Source: Hoeflea phototrophica DFL-43 (GTDB lineage Bacteria; Pseudomonadota; Alphaproteobacteria; Rhizobiales; Rhizobiaceae). From it: a stretch of 64,000 nt of DNA. The DNA lies in the NCBI RefSeq assembly GCF_000154705.2, contig NZ_CM002917.1, forward strand, positions 1,444,461 to 1,508,460. The letters run 5' to 3'. Numbering within the stretch: the stretch's first letter is position 1; every line of letters begins with the position of its first letter. Shown in pieces: positions 54,369 through 63,336 of the stretch. The position numbers were made by a program, and so were the translations under genes. Under the pieces are notes generated by a model that saw only the letters and a program-made list of their open reading frames with translations, was not told where the DNA came from and did no database searches.

Positions 54369-56319
54369 ATGTAATCGCAAATAGCCGGCTTTTTGGGTGT
54401 CCGATCTCTATCTGGTTGCCTTCAAGGCTGGCAATGGCTGCATCTGCAAGGTGCGGTGCGGCCAACCCGGATCGTTCATACATCACCGAGGGGCTTGCAT
54501 GGGCCTCGAAATGATCCGGCAGGGTCAGGGTGCGAATGGCAAACGACCCGTCGAGCCGCCCCGCCGCCGCAAGATGTTCGAGCACACGGGCGCCAAAGCC
54601 TCCTCCCGCGCCTTCTTCCACCGTGATCAGCGCATCATGGCTGCTCGCCAGCCTCTCGATAAGCTCGATGTCGAGTGGCTTGGCAAACCGGGCATCCGCC
54701 ACGGTCGCCGACAGGCCACGCGCTGCAAGGATATCTGCTGCCTTCTCGCATTCGCCAAGACGGGTGCCGAAGGAGAGAAACGCTATATCTCGGCCTTCAC
54801 GGATCACCCGGCCCTTGCCGATCGGGATGGGAGTGCCGCGCTCGGGAAGCGCAACGCCGGTTCCCTCGCCACGCGGATAGCGGAAGGCGATCGGTCCGCT
54901 GTCATGGGCGGTTGCAGTGGCAACCATATGCACCAGCTCGGCCTCGTCGGCGGCGGCCATCACCGTAAAGCCTGGAAGGTTGGAAAGATAAGCGACGTCA
55001 AATGCCCCGGCATGAGTGGGTCCGTCCGCCCCCACAAGGCCTGCGCGGTCGATGGCAAAGCGCACCGGCAATCCCTGGATTGCCACGTCATGGACGATCT
55101 GGTCGTAGGCGCGTTGCAGGAAGGTCGAATAGATCGCGCAGAATGGCTTCATCCCGGCGGCTGCCAGCCCGGCCGCAAAGGTAACCGCGTGCTGCTCGGC
55201 GATGCCGACATCAAACATCCGCTCGGGATGCGCTTGTGAAAACACATCAAGCCCGGTGCCTGAGGCCATTGCGGCTGTGATGGCGACAACGCCGGGATCC
55301 CGGTCCGCCTCGTCACAAAGCGCTTTGGCGAAAACCTTGGTATAGGCCGGCGCACTGGGTTTGGATTTTGACAGCGCCCCGGTCTCGGCGTCGAAGCTGC
55401 CGACGCCGTGATACTTGTCGGCGCTGTTTTCCGCCGGCGCATAGCCCGCGCCCTTGCGGGTGATCGCGTGGATCAGCACTGGGCCGTCGGCGACATTGCG
55501 CACTGTTCGAAGGATCGCCAGAAGCTGCGGCAGATCATGGCCATCCACAGGCCCGATATAGGAAAAGCCCATATGTTCAAACAGGCTGGATGTGCCCGCC
55601 AGAGCCCCAACGGCCTGGCGCGCCCGCGCCGCACCGGTCTTGAACGGCTCGGGCAGCATGGAAGCCGCCTTGCGCATCATCACGTCCATGCCGATTGCCG
55701 GTGCTTGCGTGCAGAGCGCCGAAAGATGTTTGGAAAATGCGCCGACCGAAGGCGAGATCGACATCTCATTGTCATTGAGGATGACAAACAGGCGCTTGCC
55801 CATGGTGCCGGCATTGTTCATGGCTTCATAGGCCATGCCCGCCGACATGGCTCCGTCGCCGATGACAGCGATGGCGTCGCCATCGCCAAAGCCGAAGGAG
55901 CGCGCAGTGGCAAATCCCAGCCCTGCGGAAATCGAGGTCGAGGAATGTGCGGCCCCGAATGGATCGTATTCACTCTCGGCGCGTTTGGTGAAGCCCGAAA
56001 GGCCGCCGTCCTGACGCAGGGTTGCCATCGCTTCGCGCCGGCCGGTCAGGATCTTGTGGGCATAGGCCTGATGGCCGACATCCCAGATCAGCTTGTCGCG
56101 CGGCGTGTCGAAGACTGCATGGATGGCGACCGTCAGTTCGACGACGCCCAGTGTCGAACCCAAATGCCCGCCGGTCGCCGCCACTTTGGCAATCGTGTCG
56201 CGGCGCAGTTCGTCAGCCAGACGAACGAGGTCTGCGTCGCTCATCTGACGCAATGCCTCGGGGCTCTTGATCCGATCGAGTATCGGCGTTGAATGTTCCG
56301 GTTTGGTCGCGATCCCCAT
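54367..56319 (-). CDS. dxs: 1-deoxy-D-xylulose-5-phosphate synthase
   Basis: A 650-residue thiamine-diphosphate enzyme that condenses pyruvate and glyceraldehyde-3-phosphate, the first step of the MEP isoprenoid pathway. [36 protein letters not shown] (thiamine motif) and [15 protein letters not shown] are all present. The ATG at 56319 has GGGAGG seven bases upstream and gives the family length; an earlier frame start at 56424 would read through the promoter. It shares a divergent promoter region with bchI. It supplies precursors for phytol and carotenoids. It is probably an extra copy for phototrophy. Confidence 0.95.
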   Translation of the reverse strand: MGIATKPEHSTPILDRIKSPEALRQMSDADLVRLADELRRDTIAKVAATGGHLGSTLGVVELTVAIHAVFDTPRDKLIWDVGHQAYAHKILTGRREAMATLRQDGGLSGFTKRAESEYDPFGAAHSSTSISAGLGFATARSFGFGDGDAIAVIGDGAMSAGMAYEAMNNAGTMGKRLFVILNDNEMSISPSVGAFSKHLSALCTQAPAIGMDVMMRKAASMLPEPFKTGAARARQAVGALAGTSSLFEHMGFSYIGPVDGHDLPQLLAILRTVRNVADGPVLIHAITRKGAGYAPAENSADKYHGVGSFDAETGALSKSKPSAPAYTKVFAKALCDEADRDPGVVAITAAMASGTGLDVFSQAHPERMFDVGIAEQHAVTFAAGLAAAGMKPFCAIYSTFLQRAYDQIVHDVAIQGLPVRFAIDRAGLVGADGPTHAGAFDVAYLSNLPGFTVMAAADEAELVHMVATATAHDSGPIAFRYPRGEGTGVALPERGTPIPIGKGRVIREGRDIAFLSFGTRLGECEKAADILAARGLSATVADARFAKPLDIELIERLASSHDALITVEEGAGGGFGARVLEHLAAAGRLDGSFAIRTLTLPDHFEAHASPSVMYERSGLAAPHLADAAIASLEGNQIEIGHPKSRLFAIT

Positions 56320-56415
56320 AGTCAGGCCTCCCAATTGGTCCGGCACTGTGCCGGAAGGGCCGGGATCAAGAACGAGATTCCGGACCATCTTCATATTTGC
56401 CGGATTGGGAATAAA

Positions 56416-56433
56416 TGTAAACAAAATTATACA
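56416..56433. promoter_or_regulatory. PpsR/CrtJ box, dxs side, first of pair
   Basis: TGT-AAACAAAATTAT-ACA, exact consensus, 97 bp upstream of the dxs ATG. Confidence 0.85.
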
Positions 56434-56440
56434 AAATAAA

Positions 56441-56458
56441 TGTCAGTCAAAATTGACA
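56441..56458. promoter_or_regulatory. PpsR/CrtJ box, dxs side, second of pair
   Basis: TGT-CAGTCAAAATTG-ACA, exact consensus, 7 bp from the first box. TTGACA is contained at its right end. Confidence 0.85.
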
Positions 56459-56552
56459 CAATGATGCGTAAGACCGTCACCCGGTGAGTCTTCAGCCTTC
56501 TGCGGGGCCAAACAATGGGATTGTCAAAGGCCGATTGCAAAAGACGCTGGAG

Positions 56553-56570
56553 TGTATATTCTGCTTTACG
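56553..56570. promoter_or_regulatory. Imperfect PpsR/CrtJ box, bchI side
   Basis: TGT-ATATTCTGCTTT-ACG: one base off the consensus, 6 bp upstream of the exact box at 56577, so a likely cooperative partner. Confidence 0.55.
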
Positions 56571-56576
56571 TTGATA

Positions 56577-56594
56577 TGTCTAATTATGTGGACA
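56577..56594. promoter_or_regulatory. PpsR/CrtJ box, bchI side
   Basis: TGT-CTAATTATGTGG-ACA, exact consensus, 92 bp upstream of the bchI ATG. Confidence 0.85.
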
Positions 56595-56686
56595 CTCGCG
56601 TTTTATGAGAATTGTCCCGCGCCGTCAGCCAAGCTTACGGATCAGGCCGGATGAGGGCGCAAGCGGAATGAAAGGTGGTTTCAGCC

Positions 56687-57718
56687 ATGGCCAAGCCCTA
56701 TCCCTTTAGCGCCATTGTCGGTCAGGATGAGATGAAAGACGCGCTCTTGATGGCCGCGGTGGAGCCTTCGCTGGGCGGAGTTCTGGTGTTTGGCGATCGC
56801 GGCACCGGCAAGTCCACGGCCGTGCGGGCCCTTGCGGAACTCACCCCTGAACTCGTTTCGACCAAAGGCTGCCGTTACAATTGCGATCCCGCCACGCCCG
56901 CCGAACCGTGCCCGGTCTGTGCCGCCGCGCCCAGATCGGACCGAATCAAGCGTCGCGCGCCGATGGTGGATCTGCCCCTGGGCGCCACCGAAGACCGTGT
57001 CTGCGGAGCTCTCGACATCGAGAAGGCGCTCGTCTCGGGCGAACGCGCCTTCGAGCCGGGCCTGCTCGCCAAGGCCCACCGCGGCTTTCTTTATGTGGAT
57101 GAGGTCAATCTGCTCGAGGACCATCTGGTCGATCTTCTGCTCGACGTTGCGGCCTCAGGGGTCAATGTGGTCGAGCGCGAAGGCCTCAGTGTGCGCCATC
57201 CCGCCCGTTTCGTGCTGGTCGGCAGCGGCAACCCGGAAGAGGGCGAGTTGCGCCCGCAATTGCTTGACCGCTTCGGCCTGTCTGTTGATGTGGCGTCTCC
57301 ACGCGAGATCGCCTCGCGCATCGAGGTGCTCAAGCGCCGTGACGCCTATGAACAGGATCCTGATGCGTTTCACGCTTTGTGGGAGAAGGACGAGCAGAAG
57401 CTTGCCCGGCGCATTGTTGCCGGCCGCAAGACGGTCGGAACGGTCGAATTGTCCGAGCGCCTGATGACCATGATGGCGCATCTGTGCATGCAGCTGGGGG
57501 TCGATGGGCTGCGAGGGGAACTGACATTGATGCGCGCCACCCGCGCCAAGGCTGCCTTGTCCAAACGCTCGAAGGCGACGGTTGAGGATGTGCTTGCGGT
57601 CGCGCCGATGGCACTGAGCCACCGGCTCCGCCGCGATCCGCTCGATGAAGCCGGGTCCAAGGTTCGGGTTGACCGCGCCATCAGCGAAATTGCGGGGGCG
57701 CCAGTTGGAAATGCCTGA
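56687..57718 (+). CDS. bchI: Magnesium chelatase ATPase subunit I
   Basis: A 343-residue AAA+ ATPase of Mg-chelatase, which inserts Mg into protoporphyrin IX with BchD and BchH. Walker A GDRGTGKST at residues 36-44, Walker B LYVDEVNLLEDHLVD, arginine-finger region PQLLDRFGLSVDV. The insertion with CNCDPATPAEPCPVC-like cysteines is present (the first is YNCDP here). The ATG at 56687 matches family starts (AKPYPFSAIVGQ). It overlaps bchD by 8 bp. Confidence 0.97.
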   Translation: MAKPYPFSAIVGQDEMKDALLMAAVEPSLGGVLVFGDRGTGKSTAVRALAELTPELVSTKGCRYNCDPATPAEPCPVCAAAPRSDRIKRRAPMVDLPLGATEDRVCGALDIEKALVSGERAFEPGLLAKAHRGFLYVDEVNLLEDHLVDLLLDVAASGVNVVEREGLSVRHPARFVLVGSGNPEEGELRPQLLDRFGLSVDVASPREIASRIEVLKRRDAYEQDPDAFHALWEKDEQKLARRIVAGRKTVGTVELSERLMTMMAHLCMQLGVDGLRGELTLMRATRAKAALSKRSKATVEDVLAVAPMALSHRLRRDPLDEAGSKVRVDRAISEIAGAPVGNA

Positions 57719-59639
57719 TCAGGACGCCAGTGCTGGTCCCAAGCAGCACCCCGGGCTTGCACCCGGGCCGCACCCACAGTCACCGAAGGACCAGTGCTCG
57801 CCTGATCAAAGCTGGCCCCGGCAGCGCTGGAGTGACGCCTTGCTCGCTGCTCAGGTTCTCGCGGCTGGTGCCGGGTTGATTGGCGGCGTTCGCCTGCGCG
57901 CCGGTGCAGGGCCGGTCCGCGACCGCTGGCTGGAGATGGCCCGCGCGATGATGGACGCAAGAGCGGGCGGCAAACGGCCATGGATCCGCATTCCTGCCTC
58001 GTCCGCCGCCGGACGCCTGACCGGCGGCATTGACATCACGGCCACACTCACCGCCGGGCGCCCGGTGCATGAGAAGGGCCTTCTCGCACGTGCCGATGGC
58101 GGCGTGATCATCCTCGGCATGGCCGAACGGCTGAGCGGCAGCAGTGCAGCCATAATCGGCCGCACGCTTGATGACGGTGTTGCCAGTGGCGGCTCGGGAC
58201 GTAAGCAGCCGGCGCGGTTCTCGGTGATCGCGCTTGATGAATCCGTGGATGAGGACGAGGACGTCCCCGCAGCTCTCGCTGACCGTTTGACCCTGGATGT
58301 GCGGCTTGAAGGGCTTTCCATTCACGATGCGGAGCTCGATCTCGATCTGGCCCGCGAGATGGGCGAAAATTTGTCCGATGCCGACGTCTGTGCAGCCGCG
58401 CAGATCGATGATGGTTTGCGTGAGGCCGCCGCGGCTATCTCGCTGGCGCTGCCTGCCAGCCCCTTGCGCCGCGGTCTCGATCTTCTGCGTGTGGCCAGAA
58501 TTCTGGCAAGCCTGGAGCACAGCGAAACGGTTGATGGCGAACATCTGGCCGTGGCCGTCCGGCTTTGTCTCGGCCTGTCGCTGAATGCCAATGAACAATC
58601 TCAGCCCGAGCAAGAGCAAGCCCAGGAGGAGACCCAACCTGCCGAGCCCGAACAGATGCAGGCTGACCAGCCGGAGCAGCCCGATACCCCCGAGGACAGT
58701 GATCCCGAGCAGGAACCCTCCGAGGCCGAGACAGAGATAAGCGAGGAGGACATGCTGGTTGCCGCAGCCGCAGCCTCCCGTGCTGTGCTTGCCGAACTCG
58801 ACCGGCCGGACCGCTCCACAGCGTCGAAATCGGCTCGCAGCGGAAAATCCGGGGGCTTCAAATCAGGGTCCCGCCGCGGCCGACCCGCCGGTATCGTCTC
58901 GCGTCCGCCCTATGCCGAGGCGCGGCCCGATATTGTTTCGACATTGCGCGCAGCCATTCCCTGGCAGCGCCTGCGCAATCCGGATTTTGCCCTGACGTCG
59001 GAAGGCGTCGCGCCGTCGCTCAAGATCCTGCCATCGGACTTCCGTTACATCCGGTTCCGTCACCGCACCGAATCCACCGCGATCTTCGCCGTCGATGCCT
59101 CGGGCTCGACGGCCATGGAGCGCTTGGCCGAGGCCAAGGGCGCGATCGAACTGCTGTTGGGCGATTGCTATGTCCGCCGCGACCATGTTGCGCTGATTAC
59201 CTTTCGCGGGCGAGCCGCTGAGACACTGTTGGAGCCGACACGCTCGCTGGTCCGCGCCAAGCGTTCGTTGACCGGCATGCCCGGAGGCGGCCCGACGCCG
59301 CTTGCCGGTGCCATTCGCCGCTCGCTCGAAATCGCAGGCATGGTTCAGCGCCGCGGCCAGTCACCGTTGATTGTCTATCTCACCGATGGCAGCGGCAACA
59401 TTGCGCTTGATGGCGGCGCAGACCGCGCCCGTGCCCGCGATGATGCCCAGATGCTCGCCCGCCAGGGCGCAGCTCTTGGCTACCGCTCAATCCTGATCGA
59501 CATATCGCGCCGCCCGCGCGAGGCGACCCGCGATCTCGCCCGCTCCATGCAGGCGCAATATTGCCAGCTGCCCAATGTGTCAGCCAGTGCGGTCAATGCC
59601 ATCGTCAGCGCAGAACTGCAAAAGGCCGCCGGGCCATGA
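57711..59639 (+). CDS. bchD: Magnesium chelatase subunit D
   Basis: 642 residues. An AAA-like N-terminal half without Walker A, a Pro/Glu-rich acidic linker (residues ~300-345) and a C-terminal integrin-I domain with the metal site DASGSTAM, GGGPTPLAGAI and YLTDGSGNIALDG. It forms the platform ring with BchI. The start overlaps the bchI end (ATG inside AAATGCC). About 30 residues between MPDQDASA and WSDALLAAQ are extra relative to BchD proteins I know; they are encoded by a palindromic stretch (57732-57830). Confidence 0.93.
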   Translation: MPDQDASAGPKQHPGLAPGPHPQSPKDQCSPDQSWPRQRWSDALLAAQVLAAGAGLIGGVRLRAGAGPVRDRWLEMARAMMDARAGGKRPWIRIPASSAAGRLTGGIDITATLTAGRPVHEKGLLARADGGVIILGMAERLSGSSAAIIGRTLDDGVASGGSGRKQPARFSVIALDESVDEDEDVPAALADRLTLDVRLEGLSIHDAELDLDLAREMGENLSDADVCAAAQIDDGLREAAAAISLALPASPLRRGLDLLRVARILASLEHSETVDGEHLAVAVRLCLGLSLNANEQSQPEQEQAQEETQPAEPEQMQADQPEQPDTPEDSDPEQEPSEAETEISEEDMLVAAAAASRAVLAELDRPDRSTASKSARSGKSGGFKSGSRRGRPAGIVSRPPYAEARPDIVSTLRAAIPWQRLRNPDFALTSEGVAPSLKILPSDFRYIRFRHRTESTAIFAVDASGSTAMERLAEAKGAIELLLGDCYVRRDHVALITFRGRAAETLLEPTRSLVRAKRSLTGMPGGGPTPLAGAIRRSLEIAGMVQRRGQSPLIVYLTDGSGNIALDGGADRARARDDAQMLARQGAALGYRSILIDISRRPREATRDLARSMQAQYCQLPNVSASAVNAIVSAELQKAAGP

Positions 59640-60541
59640 GCCTGTCTGCCCGCCCACCCGATCTCGACATCGAAGGCCGCAACTGGCCGTTTCGCGACCA
59701 CAGCCGTTTGGTCGCATCGGGAGGGATGGACTGGCATGTGCAGGAGCTGACCGTCAGGAAGGGAGCACCGGTCGCGCTGCTGGTGCACGGCGCCGGCGCT
59801 GCTGGCCATTCTTTTCGCGGTCTCATGCCATTGCTGTCAAAAAACCATCACGTCATCGCGATCGATCTGCCCGGTCACGGTTTCACACGCGGCGCAGGCG
59901 CGCGCGATCTGACGCTGCCGGGAATGGCGCGCGCACTCTCCGGACTACTCGTCAAACTCGACCTCAACCCTGCCATCGCCATTGGCCATTCCGCAGGCGT
60001 TGCGGTGTTGCTCGAAATGGCATTGTCGCAATCCTTTGCGCCCGGGCGCATTGTCGGCCTCAACGGCGCGCTTGAACCGATCCGCGGCAATGCGCTGCTG
60101 TCGCCACTCGCCAAGCTGTTGTTCGCCAATCCGCTGACCTCGCGTTTTGTCTCGTTCCAGGCGCGGATGGTGGATATGGCGGGCCATGTGCTGCGCGCCA
60201 CCGGTTCGCGGATCGATGGCAAGGGGCGCGATTGCTACGCCATGTTGCTGCGCCAGCCTGCTCATGTCAGCGGCGCGCTGGGCATGATGGCCAACTGGAA
60301 CCTCGATCCGCTGATCGCCCGCCTCGGACAGATTTCAGTGCCGGTGACGCTGATTGCCGCCGCAGACGATCCGATGGTACCGGATCGCGTGTCGCGTCAG
60401 GCAGCCCAGCGCATCCCTGGCTGCGGGCTCGAAATTCTCCCCTATGGCGGCCACCTTTTCCACGAGGTGGCGCCTGATCAGGTCTTTTCCCTGATCGTCA
60501 ATTCACCCTCCGCCCAACCGGCCAAAAGATCGGTGGCTTGA
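59636..60541 (+). CDS. bchO: BchO, alpha/beta hydrolase of the Mg-chelatase operon
   Basis: A 301-residue alpha/beta-hydrolase. LLVHGAGAAGHSFRGLMP gives the oxyanion region, AIGHSAGVAVLLEMAL the nucleophile elbow with Ser, AAADDPMVP the acid and YGGHLFHEVAP the His. It always accompanies bchID in purple bacteria; its exact role in the chelatase step is not established. It overlaps bchD by 4 bp (ATGA). Confidence 0.93.
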   Translation: MSLSARPPDLDIEGRNWPFRDHSRLVASGGMDWHVQELTVRKGAPVALLVHGAGAAGHSFRGLMPLLSKNHHVIAIDLPGHGFTRGAGARDLTLPGMARALSGLLVKLDLNPAIAIGHSAGVAVLLEMALSQSFAPGRIVGLNGALEPIRGNALLSPLAKLLFANPLTSRFVSFQARMVDMAGHVLRATGSRIDGKGRDCYAMLLRQPAHVSGALGMMANWNLDPLIARLGQISVPVTLIAAADDPMVPDRVSRQAAQRIPGCGLEILPYGGHLFHEVAPDQVFSLIVNSPSAQPAKRSVA

Positions 60542-60592
60542 GATGTTTGTGTTGCGCAGAACCGCACCCTCAAGCCCGAAGGACACACGGCC

Positions 60593-62125
60593 ATGATGAC
60601 CGTTCATGACACCTTGCTCGCAGGCGGCCAGTCCGCCGACGCCCGGCCTCATGCCATCGTGATTGGCGCCGGATTCGGTGGGCTCGCCGCCGCTGTCAGG
60701 CTCGGCGCGCGCGGATACCGCGTCACCGTGCTCGAAAAGCTCGAACAGCCCGGCGGCCGCGCATCGCAGTTCCGCCAGGATGGTTTCACCTTCGACGCAG
60801 GACCAACCATCATCACCGCGCCTTTCGTCTTTGAGGAATTGTGGGCGTTGTGCGGCCGCAAGCTCTCTGACGATGTCTCGCTGGTCTCGCTCGATCCCTT
60901 CTACACCGTGCGTTTCGATGATGGCCGCGAGTTTCGCGCTTCGGCCAATGATGCCGCGATGGAAGCGGAGATCGCCAGATTCTCCCCGGGCGATGTCGAC
61001 GGCTATCGCCGTTATCTTGAGGAGAGCGAGCGCTGCTTCCGGACTGGCTTTCTCGGCATGATCGACAAATCCTACGCCACGCTGGGCGCAATGGCCCGAT
61101 CGATGCCAGGCCTCATCATGCGCCGCGCCGAACGCTCGGTTTACAAGCTGGTGTCGAAATACATCAGGAACGAGCAACTGCGCCAGGCGCTGAGCTTCCA
61201 CCCGCTGTTCATCGGCGGCAACCCGATGCGCTCCTCGGGCGTGCTCAGCCTGATTTCCTATCTCGAGCGGGAATATGGGGTGCATTACGCCAAGGGCGGC
61301 ACCCATTCGCTGGTCAAGGGACTGGCCGGGCTGATCGCCGGGCAGGGGGGCACGATCCGCACCAATGCGGAAGTGGCCGAAATCACTGTCGAGAATGGCC
61401 GCGCCACTGGTGTCTGGCTTCAAGGCGGGCAGGTCATTGCGGCTTCCATCGTGGTTTCCAATGCCGATGCCGGCTGGACCTATTCGAAACTGCTTGCCAA
61501 ACATCCGCGCAAGCGCTGGACCGACGCCAAGATCGGCAGGGCAAAATACTCCATGAGCCTGTTCGTCTGGTATTTCGGCGTGAACCGGAAATATGACCAC
61601 GTGCCCCACCATACGGTGATGATGGGACCGCGCTTTGGCGGCCTCCTGCATGATATTTTCGACGCCAAGCACCTGGCCGATGATTTCAGCCTCTATCTCT
61701 ACCGGCCGTCGGCCAGCGACGATTCGATGGCGCCGGAAGGCTGCGACAGCTTCTATGTGCTCTCGCCGGTGCCCAATCTCGATGCCGACATCGATTGGGC
61801 GAAGACCGCCGAACCCTACCGGCGCAAGATCGAGGCCCATCTCGAGGCCACCGTGCTGCCTGGTCTCAAGGATCATGTGGTCACCTCGAAACTGATGACC
61901 CCGATTGATTTCCGCGACCGGCTGCTCTCGATCAAGGGCGCCGCCTTCGGCATCGAACCGGTGATCACCCAACTGGCCTGGTTCCGCCCGCACAATATCT
62001 CCGAGGAAGTCGAAAACCTGTTCATCGTCGGCGCAGGCACCCATCCGGGCGCCGGGCTTCCCGGCGTCGTGTCCTCCGCCAAGATCCTCGACAAGGTCGT
62101 GCCCCATGCCAGAACCGTCAACTGA
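60593..62125 (+). CDS. crtI: Phytoene desaturase
   Basis: A 510-residue FAD enzyme that desaturates phytoene to neurosporene or lycopene at the membrane. The dinucleotide motif VIGAGFGGLAAAVRL begins at residue 23, FDAGPTIITAPF and the C-terminal NLFIVGAGTHPGAGLPGV are the bacterial CrtI marks. GAAGGA lies upstream of the ATG. It overlaps crtB by 20 bp. The number of desaturation steps cannot be told from sequence. Confidence 0.96.
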   Translation: MMTVHDTLLAGGQSADARPHAIVIGAGFGGLAAAVRLGARGYRVTVLEKLEQPGGRASQFRQDGFTFDAGPTIITAPFVFEELWALCGRKLSDDVSLVSLDPFYTVRFDDGREFRASANDAAMEAEIARFSPGDVDGYRRYLEESERCFRTGFLGMIDKSYATLGAMARSMPGLIMRRAERSVYKLVSKYIRNEQLRQALSFHPLFIGGNPMRSSGVLSLISYLEREYGVHYAKGGTHSLVKGLAGLIAGQGGTIRTNAEVAEITVENGRATGVWLQGGQVIAASIVVSNADAGWTYSKLLAKHPRKRWTDAKIGRAKYSMSLFVWYFGVNRKYDHVPHHTVMMGPRFGGLLHDIFDAKHLADDFSLYLYRPSASDDSMAPEGCDSFYVLSPVPNLDADIDWAKTAEPYRRKIEAHLEATVLPGLKDHVVTSKLMTPIDFRDRLLSIKGAAFGIEPVITQLAWFRPHNISEEVENLFIVGAGTHPGAGLPGVVSSAKILDKVVPHARTVN

Positions 62126-63146
62126 AAGCTTTGCCCTTGATCCAGTGCTCCGCCGTGAATGCGAGGAGGCGATTCGTGCTGGCTCGAAGTCTTTCCTCGC
62201 AGCCTCGATGCTGTTGCCCGGCTCAACCCGGATGGCAGCGCGGGCGCTCTATGCCTTTTGCCGCGCAACCGACGATCTGGTCGATGAAAGCGCCGATCCG
62301 GCCGAAGGACTGGCGGAAATCCGCGCCCGGCTTGATGCGATTTACCGTGGAACGCCGCGCGATCATCCGGCCGACCGCGCCTTCGTGGCCGTGGTTGAGC
62401 ATTACGCCCTGCCACGCGCGCTGCCCGATGCACTGGTCGAGGGGTTTGAATGGGATGTCGGCAACCGAACCTACCGTGACTGCAACGAGCTGTGCGCCTA
62501 TTCGGCCCGCGTCGCCTCCACCGTTGGCGTGATGATGACGCTGATCATGGGGGTGTGTGACCGCGCGGTGCTGGCCCGGGCCGCCGATCTCGGCCTTGCC
62601 ATGCAACTGACCAACATCGCCCGCGATGTCGGAGAAGACGCGCGCCGCGGCCGCATCTACCTGCCGCTCGACTGGCTTGAAGAGGCGGGCATCGATCGCG
62701 AAGCGTTTCTTGCCAACCCCGAAGCGTGTCCGGCGATGCGCGCCACCACCGAACGTCTGCTCAATACCGCCCAGAGCCTTTATGCCCGCGCCATGACCGG
62801 CATCGCCGGCCTGCCATTGACCTGCCGCATGGCGATCCGGAGTGCGGCGCTGATCTACCGCGAAATCGGCCGCGAGATCGAGAAATCCGGACATGACAGC
62901 ATCACCCTGCGCGCCCACACCTCGACCCGGCGCAAGCTCGAGCTGATCGCCCAGGCGGCCTCGACACCGTTCCTTTTCCAGCCGGTGTCGACAGAACCGG
63001 CCCACCCGGAGGTGCGGTTTCTGGTCGAGGCGGCCGCTGCAGGCCGCAGCCAGGCCCCGCGCGGCGTCGACGCCAAGGCCGGCCGCATGATCGAACTGAT
63101 GGCCCGCTCCGAAGACCGCCGGCGCACCGCCAGTTTCAATGTCTGA
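62106..63146 (+). CDS. crtB: Phytoene synthase
   Basis: A 346-residue prenyltransferase joining two geranylgeranyl diphosphates. Aspartate motifs: RATDDLVDESAD and NIARDVGEDARRGRIYLP. Full length with a C-terminal extension common in purple bacteria. It starts inside the crtI end, so it is coupled. Confidence 0.96.
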   Translation: MPEPSTESFALDPVLRRECEEAIRAGSKSFLAASMLLPGSTRMAARALYAFCRATDDLVDESADPAEGLAEIRARLDAIYRGTPRDHPADRAFVAVVEHYALPRALPDALVEGFEWDVGNRTYRDCNELCAYSARVASTVGVMMTLIMGVCDRAVLARAADLGLAMQLTNIARDVGEDARRGRIYLPLDWLEEAGIDREAFLANPEACPAMRATTERLLNTAQSLYARAMTGIAGLPLTCRMAIRSAALIYREIGREIEKSGHDSITLRAHTSTRRKLELIAQAASTPFLFQPVSTEPAHPEVRFLVEAAAAGRSQAPRGVDAKAGRMIELMARSEDRRRTASFNV

Positions 63147-63170
63147 TGTGCTCAAAGGCCGTGTGTTGCC

Positions 63171-63317
63171 ATGAAATATGCAGGCCTGATCGAAATCGCA
63201 CTCACCTTCGGCGGTTTTCTGCTGTTCATCATCTGGCAGATGCGCACTCTCAAACGTGACATGCGTGCGCGAGAGGAACGCGAGGCCCGCGAGCGTGAGC
63301 AAGGTCCTCAGAATTAG
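63171..63317 (+). CDS. Small single-pass membrane protein (48 residues)
   Basis: A 48-residue ORF starting 24 bp after crtB. One helix (IEIALTFGGFLLFIIWQM) is followed by a highly charged tail (KRDMRARE, EREAREREQG). Similar tiny genes sit after crtB in several photosynthesis clusters, as far as I recall, without a known role. It ends 19 bp from the convergent crtC. Confidence 0.6.
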   Translation: MKYAGLIEIALTFGGFLLFIIWQMRTLKRDMRAREEREAREREQGPQN

Positions 63318-63336
63318 GCAGTCAACCGCGCTTTCC

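Larger units (their letters stand above)
56320..56686. promoter_or_regulatory. Divergent dxs-bchI promoter region
   Basis: A 367-bp AT-rich region with no gene. It holds three exact TGT-N12-ACA PpsR boxes and one imperfect copy, arranged as two pairs, one near each gene. Confidence 0.85.

Noticed and set aside
60503..62107. 534-codon minus-strand frame over crtI
   Set aside because: Antisense shadow of crtI.
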